Below are positions 19,115 through 26,998 of a stretch of DNA of 64,000 bases, piece after piece. Numbering within the stretch: position 1 is the first letter of the stretch; every line of letters begins with the position of its first letter. The notes under the pieces are model-generated. The model saw nothing but the letters and a program-made list of their open reading frames with translations. It did no database searches and had not been told where the DNA came from. Origin of the DNA: Thermincola carboxydiphila (GTDB lineage Bacteria; Bacillota; Thermincolia; Thermincolales; UBA2595); the NCBI GenBank assembly GCA_016841325.1, contig JAENZJ010000005.1, forward strand, positions 1 to 64,000, written 5' to 3'. The position numbers and the translations under genes were made by a program.

Positions 19115-19702
19115 ATGTTCTATGTATTAAGAAGGGATGATAGATATCCTGACGTTTGGTATAGTGACAGTGATGATTTCGATCCATTTATTTCGGTTAA
19201 GTGTCCCAAATGCCCTGAACATCAAAGAGGAGAAAGAGATATAAATGTTAACCTTTGGATTGATATAAAGAAACCTAAAATGGGCGATTGTGTTTCCACA
19301 GTATATAGCGATTGGCTAATAACCGACCGTGTTGCTGAAATTTTTAAGGCACACAATCTAACAGGTTACAAATTGCATCCTGTTAAGGTATGCAATAAGA
19401 AGCTTGACTTTAACCTTTGGGAGCTTGTTATAACGGGTAGTGCCGGAAGAGCGCATACTGATTCTGGTTTAGACCTTAAACTTTATTGCGAGTACTGTGG
19501 CTTAACAAGGTACACACCAATTAAGAAAGGGTTGGGTATTATTGTTGACGAAGCACGTTGGGATGGAAGTGATTTCTTCACAATTATTGAATACTATAAG
19601 TATATTTTGATTACAGAAAAAGTAAAAAAAATAATCGAAGAAAATAATCTAAAGGGTGTTAGGGTGGTCTTGCCCTCTGAGCTTGGAAGCGATGAGACAT
19701 AG
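19115..19702 (+). CDS. Double-CXXC immunity protein (SitI6/TIGR02264-like)
   Basis: A 195-aa cytoplasmic protein with AGGAGG well placed before ATG 19115. It has two zinc-ribbon-type pairs, CPKCPEH near residue 30 and CEYCGLTRY near residue 125, matching the double-CXXCG family that accompanies DUF2380 toxins in Myxococcus (SitA/SitI6) and in Rhs cassettes. The pairing with the toxin stub immediately upstream supports the assignment. Because the toxin part is truncated, this is now an orphan immunity gene that may still protect against neighbours carrying the same tip. The family name is recalled rather than searched. Confidence 0.75.
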   Translation: MFYVLRRDDRYPDVWYSDSDDFDPFISVKCPKCPEHQRGERDINVNLWIDIKKPKMGDCVSTVYSDWLITDRVAEIFKAHNLTGYKLHPVKVCNKKLDFNLWELVITGSAGRAHTDSGLDLKLYCEYCGLTRYTPIKKGLGIIVDEARWDGSDFFTIIEYYKYILITEKVKKIIEENNLKGVRVVLPSELGSDET

Positions 19703-19951
19703 GGGTAAGCAATAACCCCGCTATGCTCCTTGACAAATGCGGATTTCCTCATAGCATAACCCCTATTACGACCCCCAAAAATGTAGTCCACTCATAATGA
19801 GAAAATCGTGTGGCAACATAACCCGGATCAACTATAAAGGCATTGAACCCTATAAACCTCATGAAATGAGGTTTATAGGGTTCGAAATTTTTTCAGGGTT
19901 CAGTTGTTTGTTAAGCTCCGGTCAGGCCTTTACTTGTGCCTATCTTTTCAC
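19703..19951. other. Intergenic, with second 19-nt cassette motif and terminator
   Basis: Holds the second copy of TATGCTCCTTGACAAATGC (19722-19740) set between GGGGT/ACCCC inverted segments (19703-19770), then a strong terminator at 19845. It marks the boundary between the toxin island and the convergent cotJ operon. Confidence 0.7.
19845..19892 (+). terminator. Rho-independent terminator, possibly bidirectional
   Basis: A perfect 18-bp stem, GAACCCTATAAACCTCAT and its complement around a GAA loop (19845-19883), is followed by a T run at 19888-19893. It sits between the rightward immunity gene and the leftward cotJC gene, so it probably ends rightward transcription and may also block cotJ read-through. 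Confidence 0.88.
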
Positions 19952-20524
19952 TTAAAATACCTTCTTACTGTTCATCCATGTCTGTACATTATCCAGGACT
20001 TCTCCGAACCTCTGGAAGTGGACTACCTCCCGTTCCCGGAGGAACTTCAGGGTATCATTGACACAGGGGTCGTCACTCAGGTTGAGGAGGTTTTCGTACA
20101 CAGCCCGGGCCTTCTGTTCCGCAGCCAGGTCCTCGTGCAGGTTGGAGATGGGGTCATCCTTGGCGTCTATATATGCCGCGGTCCACGGGTTGCCGGCGGC
20201 GTTTATGGGGAAAATACCTTTGCCGAAGTCAGCGTAATAGGCTCCCATGCCCGCTTCTTGCATTTGTTGGGGGGAGACCCCCTTAAGCAGTTTGTACACT
20301 ACAGTTCCCACGATCTCGAAATGAGCCAGTTCCTCAGTACCTATGTCGGTGAGGACCCCTTTGGCCATTCCGGTGGGCATGGTGTATCTTTGAGTGAGAT
20401 AACGGATGCCGGCTGAAAGCTCTCCATCGGAGCCGCCGTATTGCTCAATGATGATTTTTGCCAGCCTTGGATTGGGACCACTTACCTTGGCAGGGTATTC
20501 TAGCTTTTTTTCATATATCCACAT
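19952..20524 (-). CDS. cotJC: Spore coat manganese catalase CotJC
   Basis: A 190-aa ferritin-fold di-manganese catalase of the spore coat. Metal-ligand helices are visible: GSDGELSAGIRYL (first Glu), IGTEELAHFEIV (Glu and His), DLAAEQKARAVYENL and REREVVHFQRF (Glu and His). Length matches CotJC. A GGAGGG site precedes ATG 20524. It is the last gene of the cotJA-cotJB-cotJC operon and ends before a strong terminator. By family knowledge it is made in the mother cell during sporulation and may remove peroxide at the spore surface. A partial second copy lies at the left window edge. Confidence 0.95.
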   Translation of the reverse strand: MWIYEKKLEYPAKVSGPNPRLAKIIIEQYGGSDGELSAGIRYLTQRYTMPTGMAKGVLTDIGTEELAHFEIVGTVVYKLLKGVSPQQMQEAGMGAYYADFGKGIFPINAAGNPWTAAYIDAKDDPISNLHEDLAAEQKARAVYENLLNLSDDPCVNDTLKFLREREVVHFQRFGEVLDNVQTWMNSKKVF

Positions 20525-20540
20525 ACTTTCTTAACCCTCC

Positions 20541-20807
20541 TTAGTACTCGATTTGCCATGGCCACGGTTCATCAATCCAGCGCCAGGGGTGCTGGCTGGG
20601 GGAAGTGCCGAAGTTAGTCAGGGGACCGTAGCATTTTTCGTATTCAAATTTGAGTTTTTTCAGACACTCGGTTACCTGGTTATATTCTGTCAATGCCTTG
20701 ACATCATTAGGGTGGGTGTCCAGGAAGAGGTTGAGTTCCACGGCAGTAAACTCGTAGCTCATTATTTCCTTGAGCAAATGTGCCTGGTGAGAGATTTTCC
20801 TATTCAT
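20541..20807 (-). CDS. cotJB: Spore coat protein CotJB
   Basis: An 88-aa protein of the CotJB family, recognised by LFLDTHPNDVKALTEYN in the middle and the PWRWIDEPWPWQIEY C-terminus. It lies 16 bp upstream of cotJC and 15 bp downstream of cotJA in one operon, with AGGAGGTAG before ATG 20807. CotJB is needed for assembly of the CotJ proteins into the inner spore coat in Bacillus; no catalytic function is known. Confidence 0.94.
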   Translation of the reverse strand: MNRKISHQAHLLKEIMSYEFTAVELNLFLDTHPNDVKALTEYNQVTECLKKLKFEYEKCYGPLTNFGTSPSQHPWRWIDEPWPWQIEY

Positions 20808-20822
20808 AACTACCTCCTGTCA

Positions 20823-21023
20823 TTAATACCACTCAGGTGTATATGGGTGAGGACAATAAGGCCTCACCAGTTCCGGAAAAATAGTGCCATGATACAGGGC
20901 GATTTCCGGGTCAAAGACCAGTCTCATATACTGGTAAGGTGTCCATGCCTGTGCCAGACGGGCCTGGGGAAAGCAAGCTCCGATGGGTTCCGGAGGCAGA
21001 CAGTTATTATGTGATCCAAACAT
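20823..21023 (-). CDS. cotJA: Spore coat associated protein CotJA
   Basis: A 66-aa Pro/Tyr-rich protein, first gene of the cotJ operon. It has the CotJA signature LAQAWTPYQYMRLVFDPEIAL and a Pro-rich C-terminal tail (CPHPYTPEWY). The ribosome site is AAGGGGGTC before ATG 21023. By homology it is a coat component made under sigma-E control. It sets the identity of the operon even though it is short. Confidence 0.93.
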   Translation of the reverse strand: MFGSHNNCLPPEPIGACFPQARLAQAWTPYQYMRLVFDPEIALYHGTIFPELVRPYCPHPYTPEWY

Positions 21024-21061
21024 TTTTTGACCCCCTTTTAAACAAAGTTTTTCCTATGTTC

Positions 21062-21093
21062 AGGATATGCAGAAAATCCGGTATTTGTTATTC
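21062..21093 (-). promoter_or_regulatory. Possible sigma-E-type promoter for cotJABC
   Basis: On the minus strand GAATAAC and CATATCCT are separated by 17 nt, with the -10 element about 38 bp upstream of cotJA. This is a loose match to sigma-E promoters (ATA at -35 and CATACAnT at -10), which drive cotJ operons in Bacillus. The match is weak and the call rests mostly on family expectation. Confidence 0.3.
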
Positions 21094-21180
21094 GTCAACC
21101 CAATATGTTAACAAAAAAAGAGCCCGGTCGGGAGGCATTTCTCCTATTCAGGCACTTATCAATAGAATCTTTTGTTCTAC

Positions 21181-21561
21181 TCATAAAACATTCTTTATAT
21201 TGAGGGCTTCCTTTTCCGGGACATGTTTTAGAAGCAGCTTCAGTTCTGCCATTTCAGACATAAAACCTGACAGGTCCCTGGTGTCCATGAATTTCTTTGT
21301 CCGTGACATGGCCGTATTTATCTGGTCCAGCTCTATGTGATCAATCAGGATGGTCCATGGGGTGATGGTCCTTTCCCATATGGCATGCATTCTGGAGAAA
21401 TCTGAGTCGGCCTGCTGCCAGTCGTCATTGGCGACACTTTTTTCTATCTGTTCAGCCATTACCAGGAGCTCATTTGCGGTGCTGTCAAGATAATAATAAG
21501 CAAAGGTTCCGAAACCCAAAAGGACAGCCAAAATCAGCACTGTTACGGCCACAACCTTCAT
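21181..21561 (-). CDS. DUF4363 family protein
   Basis: A 126-aa protein with one N-terminal membrane segment (VVAVTVLILAVLLGFGTFAYYYL) and an outside helical domain. A conserved-looking ITPWTILIDHIELDQINTAMSR motif is typical of DUF4363. Its start overlaps the stop of the DUF421 gene (ATGA at 21558-21561), so the two are translationally coupled. The pair recurs in spore-forming Clostridia and is thought to act in sporulation or the cell envelope; no biochemical role is known. A possible weak terminator (GCCT...GGGC with T7) lies downstream at about 21113-21139. Confidence 0.8.
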   Translation of the reverse strand: MKVVAVTVLILAVLLGFGTFAYYYLDSTANELLVMAEQIEKSVANDDWQQADSDFSRMHAIWERTITPWTILIDHIELDQINTAMSRTKKFMDTRDLSGFMSEMAELKLLLKHVPEKEALNIKNVL

Positions 21562-22259
21562 TTACTGTCACCTCCGCCCGCGCTTTTTCCTGATTTTCGC
21601 TGGCAAAACAGCTTGCCCTCAGTATCCAGACACGCAAAGAGTACTTCCCGGGGACTTTCTATTCCCCGTTTTTTAAGCTCCTGATTAAGCCAGTCAATAC
21701 TCAGGTTTAGTTTCGTCAGATTCCTGTGGATGATATGTCCGTCCATTATCAGGGTAAAGGGAAGCCCTTCGTATCTGGTTGGCAGATGTAAATCTTCCGG
21801 TATAACCGGTCTCTTTTGAGACTTCTCAATAACACTGAGCTGGCCGCTGGTTTCCAGGATAGCAAATTCAACATCAGATATATTAGGGACATCTTTTGCC
21901 CTCAGCTGTTCCATCAGGTCACTGAGGTTATACCTCAGTCTCTTAAGTTCGGATTCCACAATTTTTCCGTTTTCGATGAGAACACTGGGTGTGCCGCAGA
22001 TAACAGCCCTGGCCCGGTCACTTTTTAAAGAGACATATGAAAGAATAACCTGGGCGGCAATCAGTGTTACTATGGGGGTAATTCCGTTTATTAAGGGTAT
22101 TCCCGGGCTTTCCATGGGTATTGCGGCCAATTCTGACAACATCAAAGTGACCACCAGTTCAAAGGGCTGAAGCTGGCCGATCTGTCTTTTGCCCATGACT
22201 CGCATGGCCACAACCACAAGGACATACAGTATCAGGGTGCGAACGAGGACAATCAGCAA
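21558..22259 (-). CDS. DUF421 (YetF/YcaP-like) membrane protein
   Basis: A 233-aa protein with three N-terminal membrane helices followed by a cytoplasmic two-subdomain region. The motifs MRVMGKRQIGQLQPFELVVTLMLSE and PILINGITPI-like stretches are those of YetF proteins, as are the later IENGKIVESELKRLRYNLSDLMEQLR and SEKSQKRPV segments. YetF proteins occur in multiple copies in spore formers and are implicated in spore-membrane properties. It is first in a two-gene operon with the DUF4363 gene. The start follows a GGAGGGATAAGGGG region, and the ATG at 22259 fits the family N-terminus. Confidence 0.88.
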   Translation of the reverse strand: MLIVLVRTLILYVLVVVAMRVMGKRQIGQLQPFELVVTLMLSELAAIPMESPGIPLINGITPIVTLIAAQVILSYVSLKSDRARAVICGTPSVLIENGKIVESELKRLRYNLSDLMEQLRAKDVPNISDVEFAILETSGQLSVIEKSQKRPVIPEDLHLPTRYEGLPFTLIMDGHIIHRNLTKLNLSIDWLNQELKKRGIESPREVLFACLDTEGKLFCQRKSGKSAGGGDSK

Positions 22260-22575
22260 CCCCTTATCCCTCCTTTAAAACACTGTAATCGGATGTTAAA
22301 ACAACAGATACATAAACATTGTAACCATGAGTTAAGTCTTTTATCCGATAGCTAACCGCCGCTAGGCCTCCCACCCCGTCGGTGGGATGCAAGCGGCGCT
22401 AAGCCCCTGGATAAACAGTAACTGTTCAGTCCCCTAATAATTCCGTTCACAAGGCAATTTTGCTGTTTCGTCCCCAAATAATAGAAAAACTACGCCTGTA
22501 GTGATAAAGTAGTATTAAGTTAAAAGGTCGATAAAAATCATTAACACCCCCTATAATGAAAAGGGAGGGAAGGCC
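22260..22575. other. Intergenic region between divergent genes, with stem-loop element
   Basis: 316 bp with no ORF of note. Its main content is the nested hairpin at 22341-22414. The rest should hold divergent promoters for the DUF421 operon and the small ORF at 22576; none is clear by eye. Confidence 0.5.
22341..22414. repeat. Nested GC-rich stem-loop element
   Basis: TTATCC at 22341 pairs with GGATAA ending at 22414. Inside, CGCCGCT pairs with AGCGGCG, and the apex CCCACC pairs with GGTGGG around CCGTC. It has no T run and sits ~80 bp upstream of the DUF421 start and ~160 bp before the small ORF, so it could be a palindromic repeat or a structured leader. It matches no riboswitch class I know. 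Confidence 0.6.
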
Positions 22576-22755
22576 ATGAGTATGGTGTTTTCTGTTCTCG
22601 CGATTGTGATAATTATTTTGATCGGAGCCAGTCTGCTGACCTTGCTGGGGATCGTATTGTCACTGGGACACTATGACAAAAAAGAAGTTATTGCCAAATT
22701 TACAAGTGAACCTGATGATCCCGGCCGTTGGAGCCATCTGCCTGAATGTAACTGA
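22576..22755 (+). CDS. Small single-pass membrane protein (59 aa)
   Basis: Too short for the ORF track. ATG 22576 follows a very good ribosome site (AAGGGAGGGAAGG), and the frame stays open for 59 codons to TGA 22753. The first ~32 residues form one hydrophobic helix (VFSVLAIVIIILIGASLLTLLGIVL). The C-terminal ~25 residues are soluble and acidic, ending GRWSHLPECN. A clear terminator follows at 22849, so it forms its own transcript. No family is recognised. It lies between the sporulation genes and the formate dehydrogenase operon and could belong to either process. Confidence 0.65.
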   Translation: MSMVFSVLAIVIIILIGASLLTLLGIVLSLGHYDKKEVIAKFTSEPDDPGRWSHLPECN

Positions 22756-22848
22756 AAGGCCCCACAGATTAAATTTTTGCAGGAGACAATAGAGTGATGC
22801 CTTTAAGTCCCATTGATATATCCCACAAACTTATATTGAGTGGACCCA

Positions 22849-22876
22849 TGACAGGATGTTTATCCTGTCATTTTTG
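22849..22876 (+). terminator. Rho-independent terminator after the small ORF
   Basis: TGACAGGATGTTTATCCTGTCA forms a 9-bp stem with a TGTT-type loop, followed directly by TTTTTGTTTG. Confidence 0.85.
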
Positions 22877-23065
22877 TTTGTTGTGTTCACTATCACATGA
22901 AAACTGAAACACACTGTAAGAAAAAATTAACACTGTTAGGAAACTATGCATTACCTGTTAAAAAGCTGCTGGGGCCATATCAAACATAGGTTTAGCCCGA
23001 TGTGTTTAAAAAAGCATAATGCATACTATATTTCCATTTGACGCCAAAATATGACAATTTTCGGC

Positions 23066-23081
23066 TGGCACCAAAATTGCA
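23066..23081 (+). promoter_or_regulatory. Sigma-54 (RpoN) promoter of the formate dehydrogenase operon
   Basis: TGGCAC, five bases, then TTGCA is an exact match to the -24/-12 consensus. It lies 105 bp upstream of the fdhA start codon and in the right direction. Sigma-54 promoters require an enhancer-binding activator, whose sites would lie upstream. This parallels the formate-regulated sigma-54 promoter of E. coli fdhF, but that comparison is by analogy only. Confidence 0.85.
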
Positions 23082-23186
23082 TATAAAGAATATGGGTTTG
23101 TATGCATTTTCGGGAGGTGAAGGCTGCTGGACAATTAAGACAACATTTTTACAAAAACTAATGATTCGGAAGGAGGATTATTTCAC

Positions 23187-26100
23187 TTGCAGATTTCACG
23201 AAGAAGCTTTCTGAAATTATCCGGGGCTACCACTTTATCTGTGATGCTGGCAGACCTGGGTTTCGACCTCTCACAGGCTTCTGCCCAGGTCCGGGGATTC
23301 AAAATCAAATCCGCCAAGGCCACTCCGACAATCTGCCCTTACTGCAGTGTGGGTTGTGGTATTCTGATTTACAATGAAAACGGTAAACTGGTCAATGCTG
23401 AAGGTGACCCTGACCACCCAATCAATCAGGGTTCACTCTGTAGTAAAGGGGCTGCGGTTTACCAGCTGCATGAGAATGAGAGAAGGCTTAAAAAGCCCCT
23501 GTACAGGGCTCCCGGGAGTGACAAATGGGAAGAAAAAGACTGGGAATGGATGATTGAAAAGATAGCTGAAAGAGCCAAAAAAACCAGGGATGCAAATTTT
23601 ACAGTTAAGGAAACCGTGACTGTTCCTCAGACCGGACAGGCTGCCGATATAGTTGTCAACCGGACCGAGGCTATAGGATGCCTGGGCGGCGCCGCCCTGG
23701 ACAATGAAGAATGCTATCTGCTGCAGAAGCTTATGAGAGGAATGGGCCTGGTATATATTGAACACCAGGCACGTATCTGACACTCTTCCACGGTCGCCGG
23801 TCTGGCGCCATCATTCGGAAGAGGGGCAATGACCAATCACTGGATAGACTTAAAAAATACTGACCTGGCCCTGATTATCGGAGGGAATCCGGCCGAAAAC
23901 CACCCTCTTTCATTCAAATGGCTTACTAAGGCCAAAGAAGACAGGGGAGCCAGGATTATCCACGTAGACCCGCGGTTTACCAGGACATCGGCCAAGGCTG
24001 ATATTTATGCAAAAATGCGTTCCGGCACTGATATAGCCTTTATTGGAGGGATATTTAACTATATCCTCCAAAACGACCTGTATCATAAGGAATATGTCCT
24101 GAATTACACTAATGCTCCACTGCTCATCGATCCCGGGTACAAATTCGAAGACGGCCTTTTCAGTGGATACAACCCGGAAAAACGCAGTTACAGTACCGAT
24201 ACCTGGAAATACCAGACAGATGCGGAAGGCAAGCCCTTAAAGGACATGTCCTTATCCAGTCCTTACTGTGTGCTCAACCTGATGAAAAAACACTATGAGC
24301 GGTATGATATTGATACCGTCTGCAAGGTGACCGGCACACCCAGGGATGTCTATCAGCAGATCCTGGAAAATGTCGCCGCCATGGGGGCCAAAGATAAGAC
24401 CATGACCATTATGTATGCCATGGGGACAACCCAGCACACCGTAGGGTCACAGAATGTCCGCTCCTACGCCATGCTCCAGCTTCTCCTGGGCAATATCGGA
24501 AGGCCCGGAGGCGGGGTTAATGCCATGCGGGGTGAATCCAATGTCCAGGGTTCCACTGATATGGCTTTACTGTTTCATATCCTGCCGGGCTATATTGGGA
24601 CACCGGCTGCCAAACCTGAGCATGCCACACTCCAGGCTTACCTGGAAAAGGAAACTCCCAAGTCCGGTTACTGGTCCAATAAGCCCAAGTTTATGGTGAG
24701 TATGCTTAAAGCCTTCTGGGGAAAAGCAGCTGTTAAGGAAAATGAATTTGCTTACCAGTACCTGCCCAAATTGAATGCAGCCAAAAACTACTCCCATATA
24801 GCGCTATTTGAAGCTGGTGCCAAAGGTGACCTGAAGGGGTTATTTGCTTTTGGACAGAATCCCGTGGTCGGTGGACCCAATTCGGAAATAGAGGCCAAAG
24901 CCCTGGAAAACCTGGACTGGATGGTTGCCGTAGACCTGTGGGAGACAGAGACCGCAGCCTTTTGGAGCCGTCCCGGGGCCAAACCGGCTGACATCAAAAC
25001 AGAGGTGTTCCTCCTGCCGGCCTGTGCTTCCTACGAAAAAGAAGGTACCATATCAAACAGCGGCCGCTGGATCCAGTACCGCTGGAAGGGTGTCGAACCC
25101 GCAGGTGAATCAAAGGCTGACCTGGATATCATTAACGAGTTGGGCAACAGGCTCAAAAAGCTTTATGCCGGTTCCACCAGGGCTGAAGATGCCCCAATTC
25201 GTGACCTTCACTGGGACTATGGCCAGGGTGCCTGTGATATAGACAGGGTGGCCCGTGAAATCAACGGTTATGACACTACCACCGGGAAACTGGTTCCCGG
25301 GTTTGCCAAGTTGATGGATGACGGTTCCACCTGCTCCGGAAACTGGATTATGTCCGGAATGTATCCAGAGGAAGGCAAAAATCTTACCCAGAGAAGGGAC
25401 AACAAGGATAAGTCTAAAATCGGGACATACCTCAACTGGTCCTTCTCCTGGCCGGCTAACAGGCGAATCATCTATAACCGGTGCTCTGCAGACCTGACCG
25501 GCAGTCCGTGGGCTGCCGATAAGGCAGTTATCTGGTGGGATCCCCTCCAGAGCAAGTGGGTTGGTGAAGATGTACCTGACTTTAATGCCACCCTTGCTCC
25601 TGATAAGCCAGGGGGCTGTAACCCGTTTATCATGAGGCCTGAAGGCCTTGGCGGCATTTTTGGATTAAATGCAATGAAGGAGGGGCCCTTCCCGGAACAT
25701 TACGAACCATGGGATACCCCGCTGGACAGGAACCCCTTCTCAGGACAGCTGCTGAACCCTGTTGTCAAGGTATGGCGTCCCGAAGAAATGGGCACTCCGG
25801 ATAAATTCCCGATAGTAGCTACAACTTACAGGCTTTCCGAGCACTGGCAGGCAGGCGCCATGACCAGGAATGTCCCCTGGCTGGCGGAACTCTTCCCTGA
25901 CATGTTTGTGGAAATAGGAGAGGACCTGGCCAAGGAAAAGGGCATTAACAACGGTGATATGGTAGTTGTTGCATCTGCCCGGGGTGAAATCAAGTGTTAT
26001 GCCATGGTTACCAGGCGCTTTGAGGCCTTTAACCTGGACGGCCGCACGGTCCACCAGGTCGGTCTGCCCTGGCATTATGGATTTAAAGGGATTGCTACAG

Positions 26101-26198
26101 GCGAGACTGCCAACGTACTCACTCCACATATCGGTGATGGCAATACCATGATACCTGAATATAAGGCCTTCTTGGTCGATGTAAGGAGGGCTGGCTAA
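23187..26198 (+). CDS. fdhA: Formate dehydrogenase catalytic subunit, selenocysteine-containing, Tat-exported
   Basis: The ORF track splits this gene in two (23187-23780 and 23829-26198) at a TGA (23778-23780) that I read as selenocysteine: EHQARI-Sec-HSSTVAGLAPSFGRGAMTNHW is the conserved active-site sequence, and the frame is otherwise continuous, giving about 1003 aa. A Tat signal (SRRSFLKLSG) begins the protein. Then come a [4Fe-4S] site (CPYCSVGCG...LCSKG), the molybdopterin domains (GGNPAENHP, HVDPRFTRTSAKAD, GRPGGGVNAMRGESNVQG) and a C-terminal molydopterin-binding domain. It oxidises formate to CO2 outside the membrane and passes electrons to the Fe-S subunit. TTG 23187 is used because AGGAGG lies 10 nt upstream and it starts exactly at the Tat signal. 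Confidence 0.96.
23778..23823 (+). promoter_or_regulatory. SECIS element and Sec UGA codon of fdhA
   Basis: Directly after the UGA, CTCTTCC (23783-23789) pairs perfectly with GGAAGAG (23817-23823). The upper stem GG-U-CGCC pairs with GGCG-CC around the apical loop GGUCU, with a bulged U. Bulged U, GGUCU loop and ~19-nt spacing from the UGA are the classical bacterial SECIS features recognised by SelB. Confidence 0.93.
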
Positions 26199-26998
26199 TG
26201 GCAGATCAAATGGGAATTCTTATTGATGTCAGCAAATGTACCGGATGCCGCGGCTGCCAGGTTGCCTGCAAGCAGTGGAATAACCTGCCGGCAACCCGGA
26301 CAGCTTTCTCCGGGAGTTATGAAAACCCGCCCAGAATTGAGGGCAACACCTGGACAAGGGTTAAGTTTGTTGAAGACATGCAGAGTGGGGGGAATGTCAG
26401 GTTTCTTTTCCGTAAAACCCAGTGCATGCACTGTACTGAGGCCAGCTGTGTGGCCGTATGTGCCTCCGGAGCAGCCACCAGGCTGAATAATGGAACTGTC
26501 GTCATCGACCAGGATAAGTGTATTGGGTGTAAAAACTGCGTTGTTGCCTGCCCGTTTGGAGCTGTTGCCTTTGACCCGCAGACCGGGACCAGCAGGAAAT
26601 GCCGGTTGTGTTATGAACGGGTTGAGAATAACATGCCTCCCGCATGTGTGAAAACATGTCCTCCGGGAGCCCTGCAGTTCGGTAAACGCGAAGAACTGCT
26701 GGCAGCTGCCGGGGAGCGTGTCAGCCAGCTGAAGGCTGCCGGCAAAGATGCCTCCATATATGGGCAAAAGGAAGTGGGTGGTACCGGTGTCATATACGTA
26801 CTGGACGCCACGCCTAAACTCTATGGCCTCCCTGAGAACCCAAGGCCGGCCACAGCCGGTTTAACCGGCAACTGGCTGGGTGTTCTGGCGGGAGCCGGGA
26901 TTATGGCCCTGGCGCCTTTCAAACTGCTGTTTAGTGATAAGGAGACAGATATTCAGCAAACTCCGGGATCGGGGGTGGATGAAAATGCATCAAATTAA
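26198..26998 (+). CDS. fdhB: Formate dehydrogenase iron-sulfur (beta) subunit
   Basis: A 266-aa electron-transfer subunit with four [4Fe-4S] motifs: CTGCRGCQVACKQW near residue 16, CMHCTEASCVAVC, CIGCKNCVVACPFG, and CRLCYERV...CVKTCP. A single hydrophobic segment near the C-terminus (LGVLAGAGIMALAPFKLLF) resembles the membrane anchor of FdnH-type subunits. It lacks its own signal sequence and is probably exported together with FdhA through Tat. Its start overlaps the fdhA stop (ATGG/TAATGG at 26196-26200), and its end overlaps the next gene by 20 bp, so the operon is tightly coupled. Confidence 0.94.
   Translation: MADQMGILIDVSKCTGCRGCQVACKQWNNLPATRTAFSGSYENPPRIEGNTWTRVKFVEDMQSGGNVRFLFRKTQCMHCTEASCVAVCASGAATRLNNGTVVIDQDKCIGCKNCVVACPFGAVAFDPQTGTSRKCRLCYERVENNMPPACVKTCPPGALQFGKREELLAAAGERVSQLKAAGKDASIYGQKEVGGTGVIYVLDATPKLYGLPENPRPATAGLTGNWLGVLAGAGIMALAPFKLLFSDKETDIQQTPGSGVDENASN

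Larger units (their letters stand above)
22756..23186. other. Intergenic region: terminator, then sigma-54 promoter region of the fdh operon
   Basis: 431 bp without a gene. It contains a terminator (22849-22876), an AT-rich stretch with repeated ACTGTAAG, CACTGTTAG and CCTGTTAAA blocks (about 22913-22962) that could be activator sites, a sigma-54 promoter (23066-23081), and an approximately 95-nt leader to the TTG start of fdhA. Confidence 0.6.

Noticed and set aside
23778-23780. fdhA split by a stop codon, as if a pseudogene
   Set aside because: The TGA is at the universally conserved Sec position, with a perfect SECIS directly downstream and continuous homology on both sides; it is read as selenocysteine.
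26880-26978. Extended N-terminus of the NrfD-like subunit in the ORF track
   Set aside because: It lies within fdhB and has no homology or ribosome site; ATG 26979 fits the family.
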